15,783 bases of DNA from assembly GCA_029261905.1 (NCBI GenBank), contig JAJDAM010000708.1, forward strand, positions 1-15,783. The letters are read 5' to 3'. Position numbers and translations under genes: made by a program. The notes under the pieces are model-generated. The model saw only the letters and a program-made list of their open reading frames with translations, did not search any database and was not told where the DNA came from. This DNA comes from Deltaproteobacteria bacterium (GTDB lineage: Bacteria; Myxococcota_A; UBA9160; SMWR01). Positions 5,838 to 13,031 of this stretch are shown piece after piece. Position 1 is the first letter of the stretch; every line of letters starts with the position of its first letter.

Positions 5838-7010
5838 GTGGCGCTCGACACGCTCCGAGGCATCGCCGTCGTGGCCATGCTGCTCAACCACGCTGGCGTC
5901 TCCCTGCTGCGACCCGAGCTGATCGGCGAGACGTGGAGCGTCGGCGGAGCGCTGACTTTCTTCGGCAGCTTTGCGCCCGTCCTGTTCTTCTTCACCACGG
6001 GTTTCGGCTACGGCTGGAGCGATCCCGGGCCCCCTCGTGCCGGTGAAAAGCTCGACGCGCTCTACAAAGCCGCAGTGCTGATCGCTGCCGATGTGTTGCT
6101 GCGGGGCGGCGACTGGCTGAGTTTCGGGTGGGATTTCCTCGGGTTCATCGGGTTCTGCATCGTTGCCGTGCACCCGCTGCGGCGTCACAAACGGGCCGAA
6201 TGGTTGGCTGTTGCGATCATCGCCGCGCTGTTGTTGCTCCGCTTCGTGGGCGCGCCGCTCGTGTTGCTGCTGATGAACGAAGGAGCACTGCAGACTTTCT
6301 CGAGCCAGCTTCTGGGACAGAAATCCGTACACGACGTGTCCTACCCGATCACGCCCTGGCTCGTCTATCCGTTCGTGGGGTTCTTGCTGGCCCGCTGGGT
6401 GCGGAAGTTCGAAGCGTCAAAGCAGCCGCTTGCAGGCGGTGGTATCTGGATCACGAGTGCAGGCGTGACGGCACTTGCGTGGATGCTGGCGAGCCTCGGA
6501 ATGCCGGTAGGGCGCTGGGGCACGATGTCATTTGCGTACTTCATCGCCAGCCTGGGTGTCCTCTCCACCTGCGTCGCGATGGGCTTCACGTTGGAACGAA
6601 CCCGCCCTGGACGGAGCTTCGCGAAACGGATCGCAGTCGCTGGGCTCAGCAGCCTTGCGTTCGTTCCGCTCCACTACACGCTGACCCGATGGCTGATGGC
6701 TCGCATTGGCGGAGAACTCACGAGTGCCGGTTATGTGGGGACGGTGCTGATGATGCTTCCCGCGGTCCTGCTGCTGTCACAGATGGTGGGGCGTTGGGCA
6801 GAAAAATCAGCTCCTGCCCTCAGCGGTGTCCCCCACGTCCGGGGGTTCGGTTTGGCCCTGCTCGTGGCGATCGGCGCAGCCACGACCGCTCTCGGTTTCG
6901 GAACCCTCAGCGCGTGGCTGTGTCAGATCGGCATGCTGTTTTCGGTTTGGCTCTTCGCGATCCGACCTACCGTCGTCGATCGGTCGCGCATGCCGAGGGT
7001 GGCACCTTGA
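5838..7010 (+). CDS. Multi-spanning membrane acyltransferase-like protein (acyltransferase-3/DUF1624 type)
   Basis: Integral membrane protein of about 390 residues with roughly ten hydrophobic segments. Its opening ALDTLRGIAVVAMLLNHAG fits the first-helix signature of membrane acyltransferases (Arg before Gly-hydrophobic, then a His one helical span later). Later segments such as FFFTTGFGYGW, WDFLGFIGFC and GLSSLAFVPLHYTL resemble the DUF1624/HGSNAT-like group. The likely role is O- or N-acylation of a glycan. The start is uncertain. I use GTG at 5838, directly before the signature, but it has no Shine-Dalgarno site. The frame is open upstream through the end of the preceding gene (GTG 5733, TTG 5703), and a CTG at 5814 overlaps that gene's TGA. 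A C7 run lies at 5826-5832. The next gene's start overlaps its TGA. The membrane topology is clear; the catalytic class is moderately supported. Confidence 0.65.
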   Translation: MALDTLRGIAVVAMLLNHAGVSLLRPELIGETWSVGGALTFFGSFAPVLFFFTTGFGYGWSDPGPPRAGEKLDALYKAAVLIAADVLLRGGDWLSFGWDFLGFIGFCIVAVHPLRRHKRAEWLAVAIIAALLLLRFVGAPLVLLLMNEGALQTFSSQLLGQKSVHDVSYPITPWLVYPFVGFLLARWVRKFEASKQPLAGGGIWITSAGVTALAWMLASLGMPVGRWGTMSFAYFIASLGVLSTCVAMGFTLERTRPGRSFAKRIAVAGLSSLAFVPLHYTLTRWLMARIGGELTSAGYVGTVLMMLPAVLLLSQMVGRWAEKSAPALSGVPHVRGFGLALLVAIGAATTALGFGTLSAWLCQIGMLFSVWLFAIRPTVVDRSRMPRVAP

Positions 7011-8041
7011 ACCAGCCGCTCGTCTCGTTCGTGGTCATCGGACTCAACGAAGCAGCGAATCTGGACGCATCGATCGCTTCGCTGTCGACACAAGGCTTTG
7101 CGCGAGAGCAGATCGAAATCGTCTACGTGGACAGCGGATCGACCGATGCTTCGGTCGCGGTCGCGCAATACGCCGGCGTGGATCGCGTGCTCTCCATTGC
7201 GCGTTCCAGTGCGAACGCGGCGCGAGCGCGCAATCTGGGGTTGGAAAACGTCGCAGCGCCCTTCGTTCATTTCGTAGACGGCGACACGCGTCTCGAGCCG
7301 GGATGGACTCGAATCGGCATCGACGCGCTCGAATCCAATCCCATCCTCGTCGGTGTAGAGGGAGACCTGCGCGAGGCCAGCCCCGCCCAGAATCTCTACG
7401 ACGCCGTGTGCGAACTCGATTGGCCCGCCCGTCCGGGGCCGGTCGACTACGTGAGTGGCAATTCTCTCTACCGGGTGCAGTCCCTGCTGGAAGTCGGGGG
7501 ATTCGATCCAGTGATGTATGTGGGCGAGGAGCCGGAGCTCGGCGTGCGATTGCGCGCGAATGGAGGCCAGCTGCTGCACCTCGATGCGATCATGGCATGG
7601 CACCATCTCGACATCCGATCGCTGCGCGAGTACCTGCGTCGCAACTACACGAGCGGTGCATCGTGCGCGATGGTCGCCTCGAGGACCGGTGGTCTCGCTC
7701 GGGGATACTGGAGCGGCCGCTTGTGGCGAACGCTCGCGCATGCCGCGCTGCTGGTCTCCCCACTGCTGGTGGCGGTTCCGATGCTGGCCGCCGGCCCCGG
7801 GCCCGCCGCCGCCGTCGCGTGCCTCTCCCCGGCCTGGTTGATGTTGCTCGCCTTGCGCAAGTCGAGATCTGCTGAATACCGATCCTTCCAGCTTTCATCC
7901 AACCGAGCGGATAGCGAACGGCGATACCTGGCGCTCGCGGCCGGATTCCACACCTACCTCTCGAAACTGCCGGCCGCGCTCGGCGTTGTGTCGGTGATCG
8001 TGAGTGGGCGCGCAAAACGGCGCCACGACATTCAGGGCTGA
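7007..8041 (+). CDS. GT2 glycosyltransferase with C-terminal membrane segments
   Basis: Inverting GT-A glycosyltransferase of 344 residues, probably membrane-attached. Motifs are FVVIGLNEAANL (8-19), VDSGSTDAS with D42 and D47 (41-49), the metal-binding DGDT (91-94), YVSGNSLYR (148-156), GEEPELGVRLRANGG (173-187) and WHHLD (198-202). Hydrophobic segments follow at about 244-263 and 269-283. The start is TTG at 7007: GAGGG (6995-6999) lies 7 bases upstream, and the TTG overlaps the TGA of the acyltransferase-like gene (TTGA), so translation is coupled. The frame is open far upstream, but that part carries no family signal. Donor and acceptor are unknown. It is convergent with the polymerase/ligase gene, and the two coding ends overlap by 10 bp. 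Confidence 0.85.
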   Translation: MNQPLVSFVVIGLNEAANLDASIASLSTQGFAREQIEIVYVDSGSTDASVAVAQYAGVDRVLSIARSSANAARARNLGLENVAAPFVHFVDGDTRLEPGWTRIGIDALESNPILVGVEGDLREASPAQNLYDAVCELDWPARPGPVDYVSGNSLYRVQSLLEVGGFDPVMYVGEEPELGVRLRANGGQLLHLDAIMAWHHLDIRSLREYLRRNYTSGASCAMVASRTGGLARGYWSGRLWRTLAHAALLVSPLLVAVPMLAAGPGPAAAVACLSPAWLMLLALRKSRSAEYRSFQLSSNRADSERRYLALAAGFHTYLSKLPAALGVVSVIVSGRAKRRHDIQG

Positions 8042-9444
8042 CTGGGCAGTGCAGCCGTCGGCAGCTTGCGTCGGCGTCCTCTGCGAGCCGATCGCGCCGA
8101 CATGCCCCTCGCCGTCCCTGCCAGGCAACCCGACACGAAGACGACGAAATTGGTGAACATTCCATTCGGCAACAGATCGACGGCACTCATCGCTGCGATC
8201 AGCGTCAGTCCCGAGAGCATCAGCCGATCTCTTCTCCTCGGAATTCTACGCATCCGATTGGAGGCCACGAATATCGGGATCAGAAGCAATCCGAAGATCG
8301 CGAAGAAGCCGGCGAATCCGCGGTTACCGATGATGATGATCCAGTAGCCGTCCGTGATGGACTCGTCCCCCCCCCATTCCTCATCGAAGACCCGTGCACG
8401 CCTGAATCCGCCCCAACCGAACAGTGGGCGCTGCGTCGCCTTGTTCAGCAGCTGGTTTTCGTTTTCGAAGCGAAACTCGAGTGAGCGGGCGCGCTCGGCA
8501 TCGATCGCCCTCGAGCCCTCGACGAGAACCTGCGTCGGGAAATAGTCGTACGCGCGCAGCAGAGGGTATGCGAATACCAGCGTCGCGAGAACGACGGCGA
8601 TCCTCGTCTGTACGTGTGCTTTGCTGAAGGCCACGAGTGGAATCGCAAACAGCGCATATCCCATCGCGGCGACGCTCTTGCACAGAACCAGGATCACCGA
8701 CAGATAGCCGCTGACCCACACGGCAGGAATGCGAAAGACCCGAACGCGCGCCCGGGCGAGAGCCGCACTCGCTACCGCAGTGACCATCACGAACAGAGAA
8801 ATCGCCAGCCCGCTCTTCATGAACACCATGGGGCGGTAGCCACCCCAACGGACGTGTCCAGCGAATCCGTGCGTAAAAAAACCGTAGACCCATCGATGGA
8901 GCTGCGGGCTCATGCGCAGTTCGAACAGAATCAACAAGGAGTAGATCAGTCCGGCACCCGCGAGCACCCACATCAGGTCTTTCAACTCCTCGGGCTTTCG
9001 GTAGAAGGCTCTGCCGAGAAAGAACGGGATCCCGTACCGGATCACGTCGCGAATCCCCATCGATACCGCGTCATAGGGAGCCAGCCCCGGCAGCGAGGTC
9101 GGCCCGTATCGAAGTGGATCCCCGTTCGTCAGCGCGGTTCCGATGCCTGCGATGATCAACACGAATACGAGCGCCTCGAGGCCCGTACCGGGCCCTGCGC
9201 GCGCGAGCCGACCCGGGTATCGGAGCAGGCACGCCATCAGCAGTCCAAGGCTGGCGACTTCCTCCTTGCCGATCGGCGGCAAGCCGCGAAGATCGATGCC
9301 CACGTCGACGGGCAAGAACATCACCGCGCCGATCATCAGCGACGCGCACGCAAGCGAAGGCCGCATCCAATAGATCACGAGAAACGAAATCGGGACCCAC
9401 AGGATCATCGCGACGTAGGCGACGAGAGTCGCGCTTCCCGTCAT
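8032..9444 (-). CDS. O-antigen polymerase/ligase-like membrane protein (Wzy/WaaL superfamily)
   Basis: Inner-membrane protein of 470 residues with about 10-12 predicted helices and a long periplasmic loop around residues 294-366. The loop ends in NKATQRPLFGWGGF (334-347), the RPxFGxG-type motif common in O-antigen ligases and polymerases. It should join repeat units (Wzy) or attach the finished chain to its acceptor (WaaL) on the periplasmic side; the sequence does not separate these roles. The C terminus is basic (RSARRGRRRK), as expected for a cytoplasmic tail. The start is ATG with only a weak ribosome-binding site. Two homopolymers interrupt the gene: T7 on the coding strand at residues 188-190 and G9 at about 357-360, just before the final membrane helices. 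It is transcribed alone, diverges from gmhB and overlaps the converging GT2 gene by 10 bp. Confidence 0.85.
   Translation of the reverse strand: MTGSATLVAYVAMILWVPISFLVIYWMRPSLACASLMIGAVMFLPVDVGIDLRGLPPIGKEEVASLGLLMACLLRYPGRLARAGPGTGLEALVFVLIIAGIGTALTNGDPLRYGPTSLPGLAPYDAVSMGIRDVIRYGIPFFLGRAFYRKPEELKDLMWVLAGAGLIYSLLILFELRMSPQLHRWVYGFFTHGFAGHVRWGGYRPMVFMKSGLAISLFVMVTAVASAALARARVRVFRIPAVWVSGYLSVILVLCKSVAAMGYALFAIPLVAFSKAHVQTRIAVVLATLVFAYPLLRAYDYFPTQVLVEGSRAIDAERARSLEFRFENENQLLNKATQRPLFGWGGFRRARVFDEEWGGDESITDGYWIIIIGNRGFAGFFAIFGLLLIPIFVASNRMRRIPRRRDRLMLSGLTLIAAMSAVDLLPNGMFTNFVVFVSGCLAGTARGMSARSARRGRRRKLPTAALPSQP
8367..8375 (-). repeat. G9 homopolymer inside the polymerase/ligase gene (possible contingency tract)
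   Basis: Nine consecutive C on the + strand, G on the coding strand, encode part of EEWGGDES as TGG GGG GGG GAC. Reading on by hand, loss of one G leads to TGA about 29 codons later, and gain of one G leads to TAA about 16 codons later. Either change would remove the last roughly 110 residues, including the final transmembrane helices. Confidence 0.95.
8875..8881 (-). repeat. A/T7 homopolymer inside the polymerase/ligase gene
   Basis: Seven consecutive A on the + strand read as GGT TTT TTT ACG on the coding strand (Gly-Phe-Phe-Thr near residues 188-191). Phe in this window is mostly TTC, so two TTT codons in a row are unusual and create a second slip-prone site in the same gene. Confidence 0.9.
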
Positions 9445-9585
9445 GTCCGACCGGCTTTCGGCACCGACGGCTGCTGCGGCACGACGGTCCGCGCGTTCCC
9501 GATCGAGACGTTCGGAGTGCTCGGCATCATGGCTCGATCACTGTTCCCGCGCATCGATCGTCTCTGTGATCCGAAACCGGCACAC

Positions 9586-9600
9586 TGGCAATGGTGTGGC
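9586..9600 (+). promoter_or_regulatory. Weak candidate sigma-54-type promoter upstream of gmhB
   Basis: TGGCAATGGTGTGGC has GG and GC doublets 10 bp apart and faces gmhB, which begins about 86 bp past the expected start point. Both boxes are off consensus (A for C in the -24 box, G for T in the -12 box), so this is a tentative call. The rest of the 253-bp divergent gap between 9445 and 9697 shows no gene or other clear signal. Confidence 0.22.
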
Positions 9601-9697
9601 GATTGACGAGCATGATCGCTCAAGGTAACGAACCCACGGAGCGATTCGGTCCGCAACACAGCCGACCGTGCGGTTCGCAACGAAAGCAGGGGATTCA

Positions 9698-10183
9698 ATG
9701 AGCAAGACCATCTTCCTCGATCGCGACGACACGATCGTTCCCGATCGCGACCATCTCGACAACGTGGAGGGAATCGAGCTGCTGGAGGGCGCCGGCGAAG
9801 CCCTGCGCGCCATGCAAGAGCTCGGCTTCAGGCTGGTTCTCATCACGAACCAATCCGGCATCGGACGCGGCTACTTTCCCGAATCGATGGTACACGCCCA
9901 ACATGAACGGCTGGAAGAACTGCTGGCCGAGTACGGAGTCGCATTCGATGCCATCCGTTTCTGCCCACATACCCCCACGGACGGCTGCGAATGCCGCAAG
10001 CCGATGCCGGGCATGCTGCTGGATGCCGGGCGCGAGCTCGGTTCGGACTTCGGTCGCTCCTGGATGATCGGCAATGCCGAGTCCGACGTAGCGGCCGGGC
10101 GCGCGGCCGGATGCCGCACGATTCGAATCACCGAGGAAGTGGATATCGCAACAGCGGCCAGGATCGTCGCCGAGCACGAGTAG
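9698..10183 (+). CDS. gmhB: D-glycero-D-manno-heptose 1,7-bisphosphate phosphatase-like HAD protein (GmhB family)
   Basis: HAD-IIIA phosphatase of 161 residues, expected to remove the 7-phosphate from heptose 1,7-bisphosphate in the heptose-nucleotide pathway begun by GmhA. Motif I is FLDRDDT with nucleophile D8 and acid/base D10; motif II is LITNQSG (48-54); K101 supplies motif III. The GmhB-specific zinc site CPH...CECRKP is intact (C89, H91, C97, C99). Motif IV reads IGNAESD (124-130), with N126 where many HAD phosphatases have Asp and D130 retained. The start is ATG at 9698 with AGGGGA 4 bases upstream; an upstream start at 9668 would add ten residues with no support. It is a lone plus-strand gene that converges on the WecG-family gene. 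The related histidinol-phosphate phosphatases are the main alternative, but the context favours heptose. Confidence 0.87.
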   Translation: MSKTIFLDRDDTIVPDRDHLDNVEGIELLEGAGEALRAMQELGFRLVLITNQSGIGRGYFPESMVHAQHERLEELLAEYGVAFDAIRFCPHTPTDGCECRKPMPGMLLDAGRELGSDFGRSWMIGNAESDVAAGRAAGCRTIRITEEVDIATAARIVAEHE

Positions 10184-10216
10184 AGATCGCTGCACTCCGC
10201 GACCCCATCGACGAGG

Positions 10217-10234
10217 GCGCGCGGTCAGGCGCGC
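10217..10234 (+). terminator. GC-rich hairpin at the convergent end of gmhB, possible weak terminator
   Basis: GCGCGC (10217-10222) and GCGCGC (10229-10234) can pair around GGTCAG, followed by TTCTT on the + strand, 33 bp after the gmhB stop. The T run is poor. The hairpin overlaps the last codons of the opposing gene. It would act on gmhB transcripts if it acts at all. Confidence 0.35.
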
Positions 10235-10989
10235 TTCTTGCAAAACCACTCTCTTGCCAGCATTCCGATGAATAGGCTGTTGGTCACGAGATAACGCTTC
10301 CACATGCGCCGCGGCTCCTGAATGAATCGAAAGAACCATTCCAGCCCGAGCTTTTGCATCAGCAGCGGCGCTCGCTGCGTCAGGCCGGCCAACACATCGA
10401 ACGAGCCACCCACCCCGTGACAGACGGGTACACCGAGTGAATCTCCGAACTGCTGGAGAAAGAACTCCTTCTTCGGTGTCGAGATCCCAACGAAGAGCAG
10501 ATCCGGGCTGGCTTTTCGGATCGCATCCGCGACGGCCGTCGACTCCGAATCGTCGAAGTAGCCATTGCGACTTCCGGCGCATCGGAAGTTCGGATAGCGC
10601 TCTTGGATCCGTCTCAGCATCTCATCGAGAACTTCCTGTTTCGCGCCCAGGAAGTAACCCGAAAAGCCCTCTTCGTTCGCGAGTCCGAGCAGTCGTTCGA
10701 ACAGATCGATGCCGGCGACTCGCTCGGGCAACGGCTCGCCGAGAATCCGACTCGCCCACACGACCGGCAATCCGTCCGCGATGACGAGGTCCGATTCGAG
10801 AACCGACTTGCGAAGGAACGCGTCGTCGCGCATTTGCACGAGCTTCCCGACATTCACCACCCCGATCATCAGCCGCTTGCGCCCTACGATCGCTTCGTGA
10901 CAGATCTGCGTGGCCTGCTCCATCGTGGCCGCGTGAATCGAGGCGCCGAGAAAGTGACGGACCGGCAACTCGTCGAGTTCGATGTTCAT
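10225..10989 (-). CDS. WecG/TagA/CpsF-family glycosyltransferase (GT26)
   Basis: GT26 enzyme of 254 residues. The family transfers a sugar, typically N-acetylmannosamine or its uronic acid, or glucose in capsule systems, to the first sugar on the polyprenyl-diphosphate carrier at the membrane. Motifs seen are VNVGKLVQMRD (45-55), DLVIADGLPVVWASR (67-81), LPERVAGID (87-95), GYFLGAKQEV (111-120), VGISTPKKE (167-175), HGVGGSFDVLAG (191-202) and the amphipathic C-terminal stretch GLEWFFRFIQEPRRMWKR (215-232). The start is ATG at 10989, which overlaps the TGA of the upstream gene as ATGA; a TTG five codons earlier gives a longer frame but lies inside that gene. It is the last gene of its three-gene transcript. 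The family is very secure; the donor sugar is not determined. Confidence 0.92.
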   Translation of the reverse strand: MNIELDELPVRHFLGASIHAATMEQATQICHEAIVGRKRLMIGVVNVGKLVQMRDDAFLRKSVLESDLVIADGLPVVWASRILGEPLPERVAGIDLFERLLGLANEEGFSGYFLGAKQEVLDEMLRRIQERYPNFRCAGSRNGYFDDSESTAVADAIRKASPDLLFVGISTPKKEFFLQQFGDSLGVPVCHGVGGSFDVLAGLTQRAPLLMQKLGLEWFFRFIQEPRRMWKRYLVTNSLFIGMLAREWFCKKRA

Positions 10990-12173
10990 AGGCGTCCGAG
11001 CCAACTATCCAGTACCCAGCCGAGGTGATACGGACGGGACTCCCAATCGATGCTCACGGGCGGGAAGATGGATTCGATACCGGGCAATCGAAAGCCGGAA
11101 TTCAGCGACGTCGTGACCGCGTTGAGCTGGCGAACCAGTTTCTTCGGCTCGCGGCGACCCAGTTTTCGCCAGATCACAAGATTCGCGTCATCGATCAGCC
11201 GGTTTCCCGCCACTGGCGCGTCTTGCAACCAAACCAGACCGCGCCGGATCGGCTCGGCGAAATCGATTCCGCCCGCTTCTGCCAGATCCAGCAGCGCCAT
11301 GGGTGCCATCGAATCCTGGTGCACGCTGTAGACCGGATATCCCTCCACTACGCCGCCAGTCCGTACGTCGTAGTGCCACCACCATTCGCCGCGGGGCCCC
11401 TGTAGACGACAAATCATCTCGGCACACCGGTTGGCCGCATCCAGCGCGCGGCTGTCTCCAAAGACCTTGTGGTACCGCGACAACGCCTGAATGGGATACA
11501 CCTGGTCTGCGAAGCACCCGACGTGCGACCGGAACGCTTCCCCCTTTCCATCGACCTGATGCGGGAACACGCCGAACTCGCCGGGCAAGGACGCCAGCAA
11601 CCGCGCGCAGGTACGGTGCGCCGCGTCAGCCGCGACCGCATGGGCGGCTGTCAGCGCAGATAGCGCCCACGCCACCTCTACCGTGAAAGCGCCGACTTCG
11701 TTCTCGACGCGCCGGCTCAGGTTTTCTGCGAGGCTGCGGGTTTCGGCGATTCCCAACGCTGCAGCGGTCCATGTCGTGAGTGCCAGGTCGCCCAGGTTCG
11801 ATGACTCGTCGATCTCGCCGCACAGACGAGAGCAGAATTCGGCAGCGCTCTCGCCGCCCAGAATCCGGCGTTGTCGTTCTTCGTCGAGCCATTGGACGCC
11901 GAGCAGCACAATGGCGCTGTAGCGAAAACTCGTGCCCTGCAAGTCGATGTTCGTGTCGCTCACGCGACGGCGTGTATGCGCGAACATCTCCCGATCGCGG
12001 CGGTACATCAGGGGCAGCCCTTCGATGGAGATCTCGACGAGCTGTTGAATCAGCGAAAGGATACGCGCGTCCGATCCGGCGATCCGATCGATTCGCGCCG
12101 AGTGAATCGGTTCGGGCGTCGGTGCGCGGTTGTCCCTCCCCTGGGGAGGGGACTCCATCGAAGATGACTCCAT
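10986..12173 (-). CDS. Protein of unknown function, probable helical-repeat (six-hairpin-like) fold
   Basis: I do not recognise this 395-residue protein. It has no clear signal peptide or transmembrane segment and is rich in Ala/Leu helices at regular spacing. The segments LGDLALTTWTAAALG (127-141), EVAWALSALTAAHAV (166-180), ALDAANRCAEMICRLQ (243-258) and APMALLDLAEAGG (290-302) recall alpha/alpha-barrel proteins such as six-hairpin glycosidases, polysaccharide lyases or terpenoid-cyclase-like folds. The aromatic cluster GEWWWHYD (262-269), then EGYPVYSVHQDS (277-288), could line a carbohydrate cleft. The start is ATG with AGGG about 7 bases upstream, 9 bp after the GT2 stop. Its own stop overlaps the start of the WecG-family gene (ATGA), so the three genes are co-translated. 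A polysaccharide-modifying or degrading role is plausible but rests on fold impression and context. Confidence 0.85.
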   Translation of the reverse strand: MESSSMESPPQGRDNRAPTPEPIHSARIDRIAGSDARILSLIQQLVEISIEGLPLMYRRDREMFAHTRRRVSDTNIDLQGTSFRYSAIVLLGVQWLDEERQRRILGGESAAEFCSRLCGEIDESSNLGDLALTTWTAAALGIAETRSLAENLSRRVENEVGAFTVEVAWALSALTAAHAVAADAAHRTCARLLASLPGEFGVFPHQVDGKGEAFRSHVGCFADQVYPIQALSRYHKVFGDSRALDAANRCAEMICRLQGPRGEWWWHYDVRTGGVVEGYPVYSVHQDSMAPMALLDLAEAGGIDFAEPIRRGLVWLQDAPVAGNRLIDDANLVIWRKLGRREPKKLVRQLNAVTTSLNSGFRLPGIESIFPPVSIDWESRPYHLGWVLDSWLGRL

Positions 12174-12182
12174 AGTGAAACC

Positions 12183-13031
12183 CTAGCCCGACGTGCTGCG
12201 GGAGGTGTCGTCCCGTTCCCATTCACCGAGATCCTGGGAATAATTGAGCCAATACGCCCGCAGCTTCGTGACGAGTATGACGTAGAGGTACACGCAACAG
12301 TTTGCCCACTGCCGCGGGTCGCGAACGAGTTCAGCCAGCGCGCTGGAGTAGTTCCGCTCGTCGTTCCGAACGAGTTCGGGATAGGCGCGCTTGAGTTGCA
12401 CGGCGCCTTTCTGGCTCCGCGTCTTGATCCGAACGATGGCCGCCAGGGTTTCCGGGGAATGGATCGTGAACGATGTGCCGTCCACACTCGTTCGCTCCTC
12501 TGGACCGAAATGAAGCCGCGCGAAACCGTCATCCGAGATCAGGTCGGGGAAAGCTCCGAAACGGCTGCGTCCGGCTTCCGACATCGCGTAGACGCCCGAG
12601 CCGATCATCCCGCTCGTGTGGTACGGAAGTCGTGTCCAAATCGCGTAGTACGCACGGACTGCCCAACTTCGCCCGGTGAGATCGACCTTCATCCACGGTG
12701 CGGCGGCAAGCGAGGGTCCGCTTCGCAACACATCCGCAACGCGTCGAAGCGACTCGAGAGGCAACTCGACATCTGCATCGACGTAGAAACGTGGAAATCC
12801 GCTGGCGGCTTCGTCTCCGAGGCGGAGCGCATGCGCTTTCGAGGCGATCGGCGTTTCCACCACTCGAACCATCGAACCGAAACCACGTGCGATCCCTGCG
12901 GTGTCATCCTCACAACCGTTGCACACGACGACGATCTCGAGTTCGCCGGGAGTGAGACCATCGGTCATCGACTCGAGACAGCGCCCGATGCTCCGGCTCT
13001 CGTTGTGTGCGGGCACCACGACCGAGATCAT
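12183..13031 (-). CDS. GT2 glycosyltransferase
   Basis: Family 2 glycosyltransferase of 282 residues, cytoplasmic or membrane-associated. It begins with the typical first strand ISVVVPAHNESRSIG (2-16). It continues with EIVVVCNGCEDDT (32-44), where CNGCEDD replaces the commoner DDGSTD; the metal-binding YVDADV with D85 and D87 (83-88); GSGVYAMS (144-151); and the acceptor-side LISDDGFARLHF (164-175). A hydrophobic patch CCVYLYVILV (245-254) may anchor it. I choose ATG 13031 because it directly precedes the GT2 core; the frame stays open for 64 further codons to 13223, but those carry no family signal. There is no good Shine-Dalgarno site. It is first in the transcript with the helical-repeat protein and the WecG-family enzyme, behind a long non-coding gap. 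The donor is unknown. Confidence 0.85.
   Translation of the reverse strand: MISVVVPAHNESRSIGRCLESMTDGLTPGELEIVVVCNGCEDDTAGIARGFGSMVRVVETPIASKAHALRLGDEAASGFPRFYVDADVELPLESLRRVADVLRSGPSLAAAPWMKVDLTGRSWAVRAYYAIWTRLPYHTSGMIGSGVYAMSEAGRSRFGAFPDLISDDGFARLHFGPEERTSVDGTSFTIHSPETLAAIVRIKTRSQKGAVQLKRAYPELVRNDERNYSSALAELVRDPRQWANCCVYLYVILVTKLRAYWLNYSQDLGEWERDDTSRSTSG

Noticed and set aside
6128..7006. Long upstream extension of the second plus-strand GT2 frame
   Set aside because: It overlaps the membrane acyltransferase-like gene completely and has shadow composition. The TTG at 7007 has a good ribosome-binding site and precedes the GT2 core.
8832..8840. GGCGGTAGC, the core of the RfaH ops/JUMPstart element
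   Set aside because: It lies in the middle of the minus-strand polymerase/ligase gene, on the opposite strand, with no transcript leader nearby. A chance match in coding DNA.
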